This document shows positions 27,246 through 35,254 of a stretch of 64,000 nt of DNA, in pieces. A model generated the notes under the pieces. It worked only from the letters and a program-made list of their open reading frames with translations. It was not told where the DNA came from and made no database searches. The position numbers and the translations under genes are program-made. The DNA is from Methylosinus sp. Sm6 (GTDB lineage Bacteria; Pseudomonadota; Alphaproteobacteria; Rhizobiales; Beijerinckiaceae), in contig NZ_JAINDZ010000003.1 in NCBI RefSeq assembly GCF_019802345.1, forward strand, positions 1 to 64,000, written 5' to 3'. Position 1 is the first letter of the stretch. Every line of letters starts with the position of its first letter.

Positions 27246-28175
27246 ATGCAAATCGCTCATCTGATAAGTGAGATGAACTCATCTCTATCCCGTCATCGAC
27301 GGCTGCCGCCGCTCGCAACTCTGCGCGCCTTCGAGGCCGCCGCCCGTCATCTCAGCTTCCGAAGAGCAGCCGATGAGCTGCTCGTGACGCCGACCGCAAT
27401 CAGTCACCAGATCAGACTTCTGGAAGAAGCGCTGGGAATGGCGTTGTTCGTCCGTCAGGTTCGACGTGTTGCGCTGACCGAGGCGGGTCAGCGCCTCTAT
27501 CCAACCCTTCGCGACGGCTTCGACGCCTTTGAGCGCGCAATCGCGGACCTTGCGCCACAGCACCGGCGCAAGGCAGTGACGCTGGCGGCGACGACCTTGT
27601 TCACGGCCCGACGACTACTTCCCGCGCTAGGATCATTTCGATCAGACCACCCCGAATTCGATCTGCGGCTGCACGCCTCCGACGAATTGGTCGATTTGGT
27701 CTCGGGTGTCGCGGATATTGCCGTTCGCTATGGAGCCGGACCGTTCGATGGACTGGTGGCGGAGCCGCTTCTATCTGAACGATTCGGAGTTCTGTGCAGC
27801 CCAAGCCTTCGCCTTTCCAGCCCGGACGACCTCAGGCGCGCCACGCTGCTGCATGTCGAATGGAAGCAGCCGAGTATAGCGCCCGACTGGCGGAGATGGG
27901 CGAGATTGGCGGGCGTCACCGACCTGGCCGTTGAAGAGGGCCCGCGCCTTTCGGAGGATGGCCACGCCCTCCAAGCGGCTATCGCCGGGCATGGCGTCGC
28001 GATAGCCAGTCTCGTACTCGCGCAGCCGGAAATCGGGGCTCGGGCGCTTGTCCATCCATTCGGGCCTGTGATCGAGGGCGAGACGTATCATGTCGTTGCG
28101 ACGCTGCAGAAGATGGCATGCAACGATGTGCGGGCTGTGCGCGATTGGTTGAAGACGGCCGTCGCAACTGGGTGA
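27246..28175 (+). CDS. LysR-family regulator (GcvA-like)
   Basis: A 309-residue regulator. The N-terminal winged HTH (LRAFEAAARHLSFRRAADEL and TPTAISHQIRLLEEALG) is followed by an effector domain (about 100-300) with the GcvA-like YGAGPFDGL region. The start may instead be at 27273 (MNSSLSRHRR), just after AAGTGAG. It probably controls the divergent azoR-like gene and itself. Composition is lower in GC than the surrounding DNA. Confidence 0.88.
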   Translation: MQIAHLISEMNSSLSRHRRLPPLATLRAFEAAARHLSFRRAADELLVTPTAISHQIRLLEEALGMALFVRQVRRVALTEAGQRLYPTLRDGFDAFERAIADLAPQHRRKAVTLAATTLFTARRLLPALGSFRSDHPEFDLRLHASDELVDLVSGVADIAVRYGAGPFDGLVAEPLLSERFGVLCSPSLRLSSPDDLRRATLLHVEWKQPSIAPDWRRWARLAGVTDLAVEEGPRLSEDGHALQAAIAGHGVAIASLVLAQPEIGARALVHPFGPVIEGETYHVVATLQKMACNDVRAVRDWLKTAVATG

Positions 28176-28416
28176 ACTGAAGCACGATCGGAAAAGTGCT
28201 GAGAGGCTTCAAGCTAAAGTACAGGATCGAGACGGCCCCCCGTACCGTTTGGAGCCATACGGCAGAAAATGGCGGGTCTCGCGGGATTCGACCTTGTTAC
28301 CGCGAATCCAGCGCCGCGAACGTCCGCGAGATCAGAGGAAAGTCGACCTACGGTTCCGGCAGGTCGAATATCCACTCCTGGCGCGGAGCCGCCAATCCAG
28401 CCGAGCCGCAGCCCCG

Positions 28417-28497
28417 CCCCAGGGCAATCAGGTGAAGGATAAAAATCCCTACCCCCTCGTCCTGAGGAGCCGCCGTAGGCGGCGTCTCGAAGGACGG
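28417..28497 (+). repeat. Family-2 repeat, copy 2 (left arm of inverted pair)
   Basis: It begins CAGGGCAATCAGGTGAAGGA and ends with the core CTCGTCCTGAGGAGCCGCCG (from 28456) plus GTCTCGAAGGACGG. An inverted copy starts 33 bases downstream, so the pair can form a long hairpin. Confidence 0.8.
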
Positions 28498-28530
28498 CCG
28501 CAGGGCGAAACCGAAGGTTCCCCCCCATTG

Positions 28531-28613
28531 CCGTCCTTCGAGACGCCCGCTTCGCGGGCTCCTCAGGACGAGGGTGATGGGGCTATAGTCCTTCTCACGA
28601 TTGCCCTGAGCCC
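28531..28613 (-). repeat. Family-2 repeat, copy 3 (right arm of inverted pair)
   Basis: An inverted copy of 28417-28497. Its core at 28531-28572 pairs over about 42 bases with 28456-28497, and similarity continues outward through GATTGCCCTGAG. The internal GC-rich hairpin differs (CGCCCGCTTCGCGGG here). Confidence 0.8.
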
Positions 28614-28656
28614 CGCCCCCCTGTCGATTGATTCCGGCCTTGCCTGCGCCTATCCT

Positions 28657-28902
28657 ATGCGCATGACCTCGCCCGCCATCACCTTCGATCGGCTCGCCTA
28701 TATCGGCAGGCTGAAAGAGGCCGGCTTCGACGACAAGCAGGCGCGCGCCCAGGCGGATGCGCTTGACGCGGCGTTGCGCGACTCGGTGGCGACGAAGGCC
28801 GATCTGCGCGAGTCCGAGCTGCGGCTCGAGGCCAAGATCGAGACCACGGCGGCTCATCGCGATCGGCGGCCTCATTCTCGAGCCGTCAAATTCATGAAAT
28901 AA
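28657..28902 (+). pseudogene. DUF1640/CCDC90-like coiled-coil protein, C-terminally truncated
   Basis: The first 60 residues (ITFDRLAYIGRLKEAGFDDK, ATKADLRESELRLEAKIET) match the N-terminal signature of bacterial DUF1640 proteins. These normally continue the coiled coil and end in a membrane helix. Here the frame turns into a short Arg/His-rich tail and stops at residue 81, so a deletion or frameshift has probably removed the anchor. It is embedded in repeats. A short functional variant is not excluded. Confidence 0.65.
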
Positions 28903-28977
28903 CGTCGCGCAGGGCGGACGCTGCTCCAATATATTGGTTTGGCGCCGATCGCGATCAGCGCTGCCGCCATGAGCCCG

Positions 28978-29010
28978 CAGGGCGATCGGGCGAACGAGAA
29001 TCATAGCTGG
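28978..29010 (+). repeat. Family-2 repeat head, copy 4
   Basis: CAGGGCGATCGGGCGAACGA followed by GAATCATAGCTGG, close to 11810-11842; the core CTCGTCCTGAGGAG is absent. Confidence 0.6.
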
Positions 29011-29071
29011 AAAGGGCGTTCCCACCTCCCCCGCGAGGGGAGGCCCTGCGCCGAAGGCGCTCGGGAGGGGG

Positions 29072-29144
29072 TAATTGGGTGAAGGATAAAATTCCCCAAC
29101 CCTCGTCCTGAGGAGCCGCCGCAGGCGGCGTCTCGAAGGACGGC
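29072..29144 (+). repeat. Family-2 repeat, copy 5
   Basis: TAATTGGGTGAAGGATAAAA followed by the core CTCGTCCTGAGGAGCCGCCG and GTCTCGAAGGACGGCC, in the same orientation as copy 2. Confidence 0.8.
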
Positions 29145-29297
29145 CACTCTTCGAGGTCCGAACCTCCCCCTAAAAGGCAGGGTAAAACGCCATCTCCGTC
29201 CTTCACACGCCACTTGCCCGCGAATCCGTTTCGCAATAGCGTGGTCGCAGCTGTATCTTCTAGCCTTTCGTTTTCAGTCGTTTTCGTGCGTGGTTCC

Positions 29298-30164
29298 ATG
29301 CGTGGGTGGGCGGACCCTCGGCTTTATGGATTGCTCGCGTCGATTTCTTTCACGACGCCCGGCGCCGCCGGAGCCTTTCTGCAACCTGTGGGCGAGGGCG
29401 TCGCCATCCTCACCACGAGCTTCGCGGATGCGCATAAGGCCTATGACTCTCTCGGCCGACTCGTCGCGGCGCCCTCCTATCACAAGCTCGAGACGCAGCT
29501 CTACGCCGAATATGGACTCCTCGACGAGCTGACGCTCGTCGCCGAGACCAATTATCTGCGCTTTCGCGGCTCCGACGCGCAGAAGCAGGCCGCGCAGCTC
29601 GCCGTCCTGATCGAGCAGGCGAAGTCCCGCACGCCGCTCCATCTGCCGCCGGGCGTCGGCGAGGGGGCGCGCTACGCCGGCCCAGGCTCGCAATCGCTCG
29701 GCGCGCGTGTAAAACTGCTGCAGCTCGGGCCGGCGATCGTCTCGGCGCAGGCGAGCCTGCGCGCCGCGGTCGGCGAGGGGCGCAAGTTTCTCGACATGAG
29801 CGAGCATGTTCAGGGGGATGGCCGCCTGCAGATCGGCTGGCCGGTCGAGCTGCTCGGCATGCCGGGATTCTCCGAAATCGTGGTCGGCTATCGCTCGGCG
29901 GGACAGAACGGCGCCGAGGTCCGCGCCGAGGCCACCGCCGGCCTGCGGCCGCTGGACAGCGTGCTGCTGCTGGCGCAGGGCTTCGCCTATTTCACGCCCT
30001 GGGCTTCGGGCTCCGCCTTCACCGCCTCGCATCGCCTGCAGCTCAGCGCCGTCTATGATGTGACCCGCGAGGTCGCCGTGCAGATCGGCGCGCGCGCGGC
30101 TTTGCGCGGCGTCAATGATTCCTCGGAGCGCGGCCTCATCGGCGCCCTATGGTATAGATTCTGA
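29298..30164 (+). CDS. Outer-membrane protein, predicted beta-barrel (XagA-like?)
   Basis: A 288-residue secreted protein. A signal-like N-terminus (LYGLLASISFTTPGAAGAF) is followed by alternating amphipathic strands and a C-terminal aromatic residue (GALWYRF), as in outer-membrane barrels. The first part (LETQLYAEYGLLDELTLVAE) resembles proteins annotated XagA in Rhizobiales, a name I recall without certainty. The ATG at 29298 is chosen to place the signal sequence at the start. Role unknown; it lies just upstream of mobA. Confidence 0.7.
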   Translation: MRGWADPRLYGLLASISFTTPGAAGAFLQPVGEGVAILTTSFADAHKAYDSLGRLVAAPSYHKLETQLYAEYGLLDELTLVAETNYLRFRGSDAQKQAAQLAVLIEQAKSRTPLHLPPGVGEGARYAGPGSQSLGARVKLLQLGPAIVSAQASLRAAVGEGRKFLDMSEHVQGDGRLQIGWPVELLGMPGFSEIVVGYRSAGQNGAEVRAEATAGLRPLDSVLLLAQGFAYFTPWASGSAFTASHRLQLSAVYDVTREVAVQIGARAALRGVNDSSERGLIGALWYRF

Positions 30165-30189
30165 GAGCAGCCGGCCGGCGGGGAGTCGA

Positions 30190-30810
30190 ATGACGCAGTG
30201 CTTCGGGATCATTCTCGCGGGAGGGCAGGCGCGGCGCATGGGCGGAGCCGACAAGCCGCTGATCGAGATCGGCGGCGCTTCGATCCTCGAGCACGTCATC
30301 CGCCGGCTCGCGCCGCAATGCGTCGGCCTCGCGCTCAACGCCAATGGCGAGCCCCAGCGTTTCGCGGCTTTCGGCCTGCCGATCCTCGCCGACGGCGTTC
30401 CGGGCTTTGCGGGGCCGCTCGCCGGCGTTCTCGCTGGTCTCGACCATGTCGCCGCCGCGCATCCCGACGTCGGTTTGGCGCTGAGCGTTCCGGCCGACAC
30501 GCCTTTCGTTCCGCCCGATCTCGTCGCACGTCTCGCCGCCGCGCGCGCTGCGGCAGGCGCGGCGATCGCGGTCGCCTCCTCCGGCGAGCGCGTGCATCAT
30601 GCCGTCGCGCTCTGGCCAGTCGCTCTGCGCGAGGAGCTGCGCCATGCGCTGGTGCAGGAGGATCTGCGCAAGGTGAGCGCCTTCATCGAGCGCTATCCCA
30701 ATGTGACCGCGGAATGGCCAGTTTCGCCTTTCGACCCGTTCTTCAATGTGAACCGGCCGGAGGACGTCGACATGGCCGAGGCGATCGAGACATTGGCGCA
30801 CGCACCGTGA
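30190..30810 (+). CDS. mobA: Molybdenum cofactor guanylyltransferase MobA
   Basis: A 206-residue nucleotidyltransferase that links GMP to molybdopterin to form the MGD cofactor. The GTP-binding signature LAGGQARRMGGADKPL is at residues 9-24, and a SVPADTPF metal-site motif is near residue 100. It matches the family length. The ATG at 30190 lies nine bases after GGGAG. Confidence 0.92.
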   Translation: MTQCFGIILAGGQARRMGGADKPLIEIGGASILEHVIRRLAPQCVGLALNANGEPQRFAAFGLPILADGVPGFAGPLAGVLAGLDHVAAAHPDVGLALSVPADTPFVPPDLVARLAAARAAAGAAIAVASSGERVHHAVALWPVALREELRHALVQEDLRKVSAFIERYPNVTAEWPVSPFDPFFNVNRPEDVDMAEAIETLAHAP

Positions 30811-30820
30811 GTCGGGCGCG

Positions 30821-31852
30821 CTACACGTATCCCGGGTCGATCTTGCCGGCGCGCTCGAGCCAGCGCGGCGTCGGCAGGTTCAGGCCGCGCAAGAATTCGA
30901 GATTATAGAGCTTGGAGGCGTAGCGCGTGCCGAGATCGGCGAGAATGGTCACGATGGTATGGCCGGGGCCGAGCTCCTTGGCGAGCCGGATCGCTCCCGC
31001 CACATTGACGCCGGACGAGCCGCCGAGCAGCAGCCCCTCGTTCTCGGCGAGATCGAACAGGATCGGCAGCGCTTCCTGATCGGCGATCTGAAAAGCGAGA
31101 TCAATGGGCGCGCCCTCGAGATTGGCGGTGATGCGGCCCTGGCCGATGCCTTCGGTGATCGACGAGCCGGAGGACTTCAATTCTCCAGTCTGGTAATAGG
31201 AATAGAGCGCCGCGCCCATCGGATCGGCGATGGCGATCGCAACCGAGGGCTTGCGCTCCTTGAGCGCCATGCCGATGCCGGCGAGCGTGCCGCCGGTGCC
31301 CACCGCGCAGACGAAGCCGTCGATCTCGCCATTGGCGTCGGCGAAGATTTCCGGCCCGGTCGTCTGCACATGCGCGTCGCGATTGGCGACATTGTCGAAT
31401 TGATTGGCCCAGATCGCCCCTTCGGGACGCTCGGCGGCGAGACGCTCGGCGAGACGGCCGGAGAGCTTCACATAATTGTTGGGATTGGCGTAGGGGACGG
31501 CGGGAACCTCGACCAGCTCGGCGCCTTGCAGGCGCAGCGTGTCCTTCTTCTCCTGGCTCTGCGTCTCCGGAATCACGATCACCGTGCGGAAGCCGAGCGC
31601 ATTGGCGACGAGCGCGAGGCCGATGCCGGTGTTGCCGGCGGTGCCTTCGACGATGACGCCGCCCGGCTTCAGCGTTCCGCGGGCGATGGCGTCCTGCACG
31701 ATCGACAGAGCGGCGCGGTCCTTCACCGAACCGCCCGGGTTCATGAACTCCGCCTTGCCGAGAATGCGGCAGCCGGTCGCCTTCGAGGCCGCCCTCAGCT
31801 CGATGAGCGGTGTGTTGCCGATCGCTTCGATGACATTTCCGGCGAATTTCAT
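30821..31852 (-). CDS. cysK: Cysteine synthase A
   Basis: A 343-residue PLP enzyme that makes cysteine from O-acetylserine and sulfide. The PLP lysine is in NPGGSVKDRAA (about residue 44), the substrate loop is EGTAGNTGIG and the phosphate-binding loop is VGTGGTLAG. It is slightly longer than E. coli CysK because of a C-terminal segment ending PRWLERAGKIDPGYV, which is common in alphaproteobacteria. It converges with mobA. Confidence 0.93.
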   Translation of the reverse strand: MKFAGNVIEAIGNTPLIELRAASKATGCRILGKAEFMNPGGSVKDRAALSIVQDAIARGTLKPGGVIVEGTAGNTGIGLALVANALGFRTVIVIPETQSQEKKDTLRLQGAELVEVPAVPYANPNNYVKLSGRLAERLAAERPEGAIWANQFDNVANRDAHVQTTGPEIFADANGEIDGFVCAVGTGGTLAGIGMALKERKPSVAIAIADPMGAALYSYYQTGELKSSGSSITEGIGQGRITANLEGAPIDLAFQIADQEALPILFDLAENEGLLLGGSSGVNVAGAIRLAKELGPGHTIVTILADLGTRYASKLYNLEFLRGLNLPTPRWLERAGKIDPGYV

Positions 31853-31913
31853 GGAGCTTTTCCTCTGCGCGGGATGGCGCCGCGCTATCCTATCGGCTCA
31901 GTAGAAGCAAGGA

Positions 31914-32804
31914 TTATTCCGCTGCTCCCGGGGCGCCTGTCTCGAGGCGGAATGTCGCGCGATGGCTCGCGCTCGCGCCGGGGTCGAGGATGCGCATCGA
32001 CGGCTTCTCATAGAGATCGCCGCGGAAATCCTCGGGATCGCCATGGCCGGTCCACGCCTCGATGCAGAGGAAGGGCGCCGGCGGCGCCGACCACAAGGCG
32101 ATATGAGGAAAATCATCGAGCTCGACATGGAGGCGCAGGCCGGCGCCATTGTCATAGGCGAGGCGCCGGCTCGCGGCGTCGAGGAAGCACAGCGCCTCGC
32201 GCGCCATCAGCTCGCGCGTCAGCGGCAGGACGGCGCCGTCGAGCGGAATGCTCCGGCGGCGCTCCGAGAACAGCCCGCCCGGCGCGATGACCGGAACCTC
32301 GGGCCGCTCTGCTCGCTCGAAGCGAATCGTGTGATCGGCGCGGGAGCCCGCCAGCGGCCAGCGGAAGCCGGGGTGCAGGCCGGCGGCATAGGGCAGGGGC
32401 TGCTCGTCGCGATTGGTCGCGAGCAGCGTGATCTCGAGCTCTCCCGGGCGCAGCGCGAAGCGCGCCTCGAGCCGGAAAGCGAAGGGGTAGAGGGTCAGCG
32501 TTTCCTCATCCGCCTCGAGGACGAAGCGCGCGGCCGCCTGCGACCGCTCCACGAGCGAAAAGCGCTTGCGCCGCGCGAAGCCGTGCAGGCCGAGCGTGAA
32601 CTCCCGATCGGCGACGCGCGTCGTTCCATTGCGCGTCCAGCCGACGACCGGGAAGAGCAGCGGCGCCGTCTCGCTCCAGACGGCGGCGTCGGGCGACCAG
32701 AGCAGTTCGATCGCCTGCGCGCGCCAGGACAGCAATTGCGCGCCGAGAGGCGAGACGGAGGCCCGGTCGTCGGCGCCGGCGCAAAGGAGAATCGGTTCGC
32801 TCAT
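31914..32804 (-). CDS. Aldose 1-epimerase family protein
   Basis: A 296-residue galactose-mutarotase-like protein. PLGAQLLSWR near the N-terminus, LLFPVVGW, LGLHGFAR and AGLHPGFRWPL carry the catalytic His positions of the family, with CIEAWTGHGDP near the C-terminus. It is likely to be a sugar epimerase of the LacX/YeaD type; the sugar is unknown. It is 61 bases upstream of cysK on the same strand. Confidence 0.88.
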   Translation of the reverse strand: MSEPILLCAGADDRASVSPLGAQLLSWRAQAIELLWSPDAAVWSETAPLLFPVVGWTRNGTTRVADREFTLGLHGFARRKRFSLVERSQAAARFVLEADEETLTLYPFAFRLEARFALRPGELEITLLATNRDEQPLPYAAGLHPGFRWPLAGSRADHTIRFERAERPEVPVIAPGGLFSERRRSIPLDGAVLPLTRELMAREALCFLDAASRRLAYDNGAGLRLHVELDDFPHIALWSAPPAPFLCIEAWTGHGDPEDFRGDLYEKPSMRILDPGASASHRATFRLETGAPGAAE

Positions 32805-32873
32805 GGCGTGAGCGTGCCTGTTCGGCGCCGCAACGCAAGGGCGTTCGCCGGCGCCGATGCTGCGGCAAGTCGC

Positions 32874-32978
32874 TAGAGCGTCATCCGATCCAATTGGATC
32901 GAGATGACGCTCTAGCCTTCTTTCTTTTGAGCGAATTCTGATCGATCGAACGATTCCGTTCGATCGGAAAGCGCTCTA
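32874..32978 (+). repeat. Family-1 palindromic repeat, copy C
   Basis: The first hairpin spans 32874-32914 (TAGAGCGTCATC / GATGACGCTCTA with the conserved CCAATTGG centre). The second is the CGATCGAACG / CGTTCGATCG pair near 32943-32966. The arms of the first hairpin differ from copy A by a compensated change (GTTATC to GTCATC with GATAAC to GATGAC), so pairing is preserved. Confidence 0.9.
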
Positions 32979-33059
32979 AGCACTTTTACGCTTCGTAAAT
33001 CCCATGCGGACAAATTGCCCTGTGGAGCATCGAGGCGGCGGAGCATCGAGGAGGGGCGG

Positions 33060-33356
33060 ATGGACGCGCGAAGGATTACCGAGGGGACGAGTCGCCGGCC
33101 GGTCGCGCGCATACGGGAAATGACGCGCCAAGCTCGGCGCGAGAGCGCCGCACGCACGCCGCTTCGCGCCCAGCGCGCCACGCTCTCGACCGCGCAGATC
33201 ATGCGGGCGGCTCTGCTGCTGGCGGCGGGCCTCGTTTGCGCGGCGGGCGTCCATGTGGGCGCGGCCAAAGCGCAGGCGGCCCGCAGCGCCGAGACGCCGG
33301 GCGCTTGCCTCGTTGGTAAATCTCAACCGATAAAATCTGAAAGTTCACCGGCCTAG
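33060..33356 (+). pseudogene. Short secreted-type ORF, probably a truncated remnant
   Basis: The frame encodes 98 residues. An Arg-rich start is followed by a signal-peptide-like stretch (MRAALLLAAGLVCAAGVHVG) and AAKAQAARSAETPGACLV, then an unrelated Ser-rich tail at a composition change near 33315. It reads like the start of an exported protein cut off by other DNA. No family was recognised. Confidence 0.35.
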
Positions 33357-33480
33357 CAGCGTTGCCTCGACCATAGTCCCGAGTTGGCGCAGGCGTTTCG
33401 CCACGCGCAGCCCGACCCGGAGCCGGCCGTCTGCTTCGGCCTTACGCGGCCAGAGCGCGGCATTACGTACGGAATCAAAG
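33345..33480 (-). pseudogene. Possible C-terminal gene remnant
   Basis: On the minus strand an open frame without a credible start encodes FDSVRNAALWPRKAEADGRL and VGLRVAKRLRQLGTMVEATLLGR before a TGA at 33345-33347. It has a coding-like composition, but no family was recognised. It abuts the truncated ORF at 33060-33356, so this may be a deletion or insertion scar. Confidence 0.3.
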
Positions 33481-33598
33481 ATTAAGGTTAAGCAAAACCT
33501 AATAAGGCGCGCCCGGCGAAATTGCGATACATAGGTAGCCGATCGGACCGCGGATGGTGAGACTCCGCGGCGTAGCGAAGCGTTCGAGAGCGTGTCAA

Positions 33599-34135
33599 AT
33601 GGCGCAAGCGTCGGATTTGGTCGAAAGCGTGCAGCCTCCCGTGTCCTTCGCGGAGAAGCTCGCAGGTTCGGAGGCGTTCGGCGCCCTGTTCCGGGAGGGC
33701 ATGGCGCTGGTCGAGGAGGCGGCCGCCTATCTCGACGGTTCTGGCCGGGAGGACGCCAAATCGCTGCCGCGTCCAGAGGCCCTTGCTTACGCGGCCGAGA
33801 GCATGCGGCTGACGACCCGCCTCATGCAGATCGCCTCGTGGCTGCTGCTGCAGCGCGCCGTCAATCAAGGGGAGATCACTCGGGCGCAGGCCGCGAGCGA
33901 CAAGCACAAGGTGAGGCTGTCTCAGCAGGAGCTCGCATCCAATCCGGAGATTTTCTCGCATCTGCCGGAGAAGCTGCGCGACATCGCCATCCACTCGCTG
34001 CGCCTGCAGGCGCGCGTCATCCATCTCGATCAGCTGATCTATGGCGCGACCGCGCTTCCGGCGACAAGCGCCTCGCCGAGTCCGGTCGAGGCGCAGCTGC
34101 AGACGCTACGCAACGCCTTCGCGACCGGCAAGTGA
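33599..34135 (+). CDS. rcdA: RcdA (DUF1465), ClpXP adaptor for cell-cycle proteolysis
   Basis: A 178-residue all-helical protein. SFAEKLAGSEAFGALFREGM, LTTRLMQIASWLLLQRAV and a disordered Pro/Ser C-terminus match the DUF1465 family that contains Caulobacter RcdA. RcdA delivers CtrA and other substrates to ClpXP together with CpdR, which is encoded 550 bases away on the other strand. The ATG at 33599 removes an Arg-rich extension present from 33554. An AT-rich segment with TTAAGGTTAAG lies about 115 bases upstream. Confidence 0.85.
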   Translation: MAQASDLVESVQPPVSFAEKLAGSEAFGALFREGMALVEEAAAYLDGSGREDAKSLPRPEALAYAAESMRLTTRLMQIASWLLLQRAVNQGEITRAQAASDKHKVRLSQQELASNPEIFSHLPEKLRDIAIHSLRLQARVIHLDQLIYGATALPATSASPSPVEAQLQTLRNAFATGK

Positions 34136-34270
34136 GAGCAACAGAAATGGGAGAGCCGCGCGCGGCTCCCGCTCCAATGGCTCCGATCGATCACTGCGCC
34201 TCGCGGCAAAATCGAAACTGAGTCGCTTTCTGCGCTGAGCAAGAAACGCTCCGGGAGGCGCGACAGCGCG

Positions 34271-34319
34271 CCCCGCCCCTCGGAGACGCCCGCTGCGCGG
34301 GCGTCTCCGAGGGGCGGGG
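34271..34319. terminator. Perfect 22-bp hairpin between rcdA and rpmE
   Basis: The left arm 34271-34292 and right arm 34298-34319 are exact reverse complements with a five-base loop. It lies between the convergent rcdA and rpmE ends. It lacks a T-tract, so it may be a bidirectional terminator of the GC-hairpin kind or an intergenic repeat unit. Confidence 0.6.
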
Positions 34320-34368
34320 GGGACCGGCGGTCTCGACGCGGCCGCTGTCCGATCAGCCGGAAATCAGA

Positions 34369-34599
34369 TCACTTCTTGCCGAAAGACATATTCCCGAAGC
34401 GCGAGTTGAAGCGCGACAGGCGGCCGCCGCGGTCGAGCAGCTGCTGCGAGCCGCCGGTCCAGGCCGGATGAGTCTTGGGGTCGATGTCGAGGTTCAGGAT
34501 GTCCCCCTCCGAGCCCCAGGTCGAGCGGGTGAAATATTCCGACCCGTCGGTCATGACGACCTTGATCGTATGATAATCGGGGTGGATTTCCTTCTTCAT
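34369..34599 (-). CDS. rpmE: 50S ribosomal protein L31, zinc-free form
   Basis: A 76-residue L31. [21 protein letters not shown] and TRSTWG are typical of the protein. It contains no cysteine, so it is the C- form that does not bind zinc, as usual for Rhizobiales primary L31. It is transcribed leftward between rcdA and cpdR. Confidence 0.95.
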   Translation of the reverse strand: MKKEIHPDYHTIKVVMTDGSEYFTRSTWGSEGDILNLDIDPKTHPAWTGGSQQLLDRGGRLSRFNSRFGNMSFGKK

Positions 34600-34686
34600 A
34601 TCTCTTTCCTCGACATCCGCAGATTGGGCGCGCTCTTAGCGCAATGCGCGGCAAGGAGCAAGCGCGCGTCTCGTTGCGGAGCCGCG

Positions 34687-35061
34687 TCAGGCGGCGAGCA
34701 GACGCTGCACCTCGTTGACGAGGTCTCGAAGATGGAAGGGCTTGGAGAGAATCTTGGCCTGGCGCGGAGCCTGATTGTCCGGATTGAGCGCGACCGCGGC
34801 GAAGCCGGTGATGAACATCACCTTGATCTCGGGGTCGAGCTCGGTCGCGCGCCGGGCGAGCTCTATGCCGTCCATCTCCGGCATCACGATATCTGTGAGC
34901 AGCAGCTCGAACGGCTCGACTCTCAGCTGATCATAGGCGGCGAGCCCGTTGTCGAACGATTTGACGGCGAATCCCGCCGTCTGCAGCGCTCTCACCAGAA
35001 AGCGCCGCATGTCGTTGTCGTCCTCCGCCAGCAGGATTTTCGCGGAAATCTTCTCGGTCAT
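34687..35061 (-). CDS. cpdR: CpdR-like response regulator receiver
   Basis: A 124-residue stand-alone receiver domain. Acidic pocket AEDDND, phospho-acceptor Asp in LLTDIVMPEMDG, Thr in MFITGFAAVAL and Lys in SKPFHLRDLV match CpdR, which when unphosphorylated primes ClpXP to degrade cell-cycle substrates. The ATG at 35061 begins at the receiver; longer starts add basic sequence. Genomic closeness to rcdA supports the call. Confidence 0.88.
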   Translation of the reverse strand: MTEKISAKILLAEDDNDMRRFLVRALQTAGFAVKSFDNGLAAYDQLRVEPFELLLTDIVMPEMDGIELARRATELDPEIKVMFITGFAAVALNPDNQAPRQAKILSKPFHLRDLVNEVQRLLAA

Positions 35062-35254
35062 ATCGCTCCTCGCTTTTCGAAGCATAAGGGCGCAGTTTGG
35101 TAAAAATCGGGTGAAATGGCGAGCGCGCGGCGGCGCTCGAGCCGCCATGCCGTGGCCCTTGTTTCGCATATCGATAAAAAATCGGGAATCCCGCAGCCGA
35201 TCGGTCTATGGTGATGGATCGGATCGTTCGCGAAGAGATCGAGGGCCCCAGTCG

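Larger units (their letters stand above)
28176..28656. other. Repeat-rich gap of about 480 bases
   Basis: It holds a tRNA 3'-end-like sequence at 28270-28293 (minus strand) and a large inverted pair of Family-2 repeats at 28417-28613. No gene is supported. Confidence 0.6.
28903..29297. other. 395-base gap with Family-2 sequences
   Basis: This contains a Family-2 head at 28978 and a longer Family-2 copy at 29072, separated by a CTCCCGCGAGGGGAGG-type palindrome. The promoter of the following outer-membrane gene should lie near its right end. Confidence 0.55.

Noticed and set aside
33482-33492. TTAAGGTTAAG upstream of rcdA as a CtrA-binding site
   Set aside because: CtrA sites are TTAA with a seven-base gap; here the gap is two bases, so this is at best a half site.
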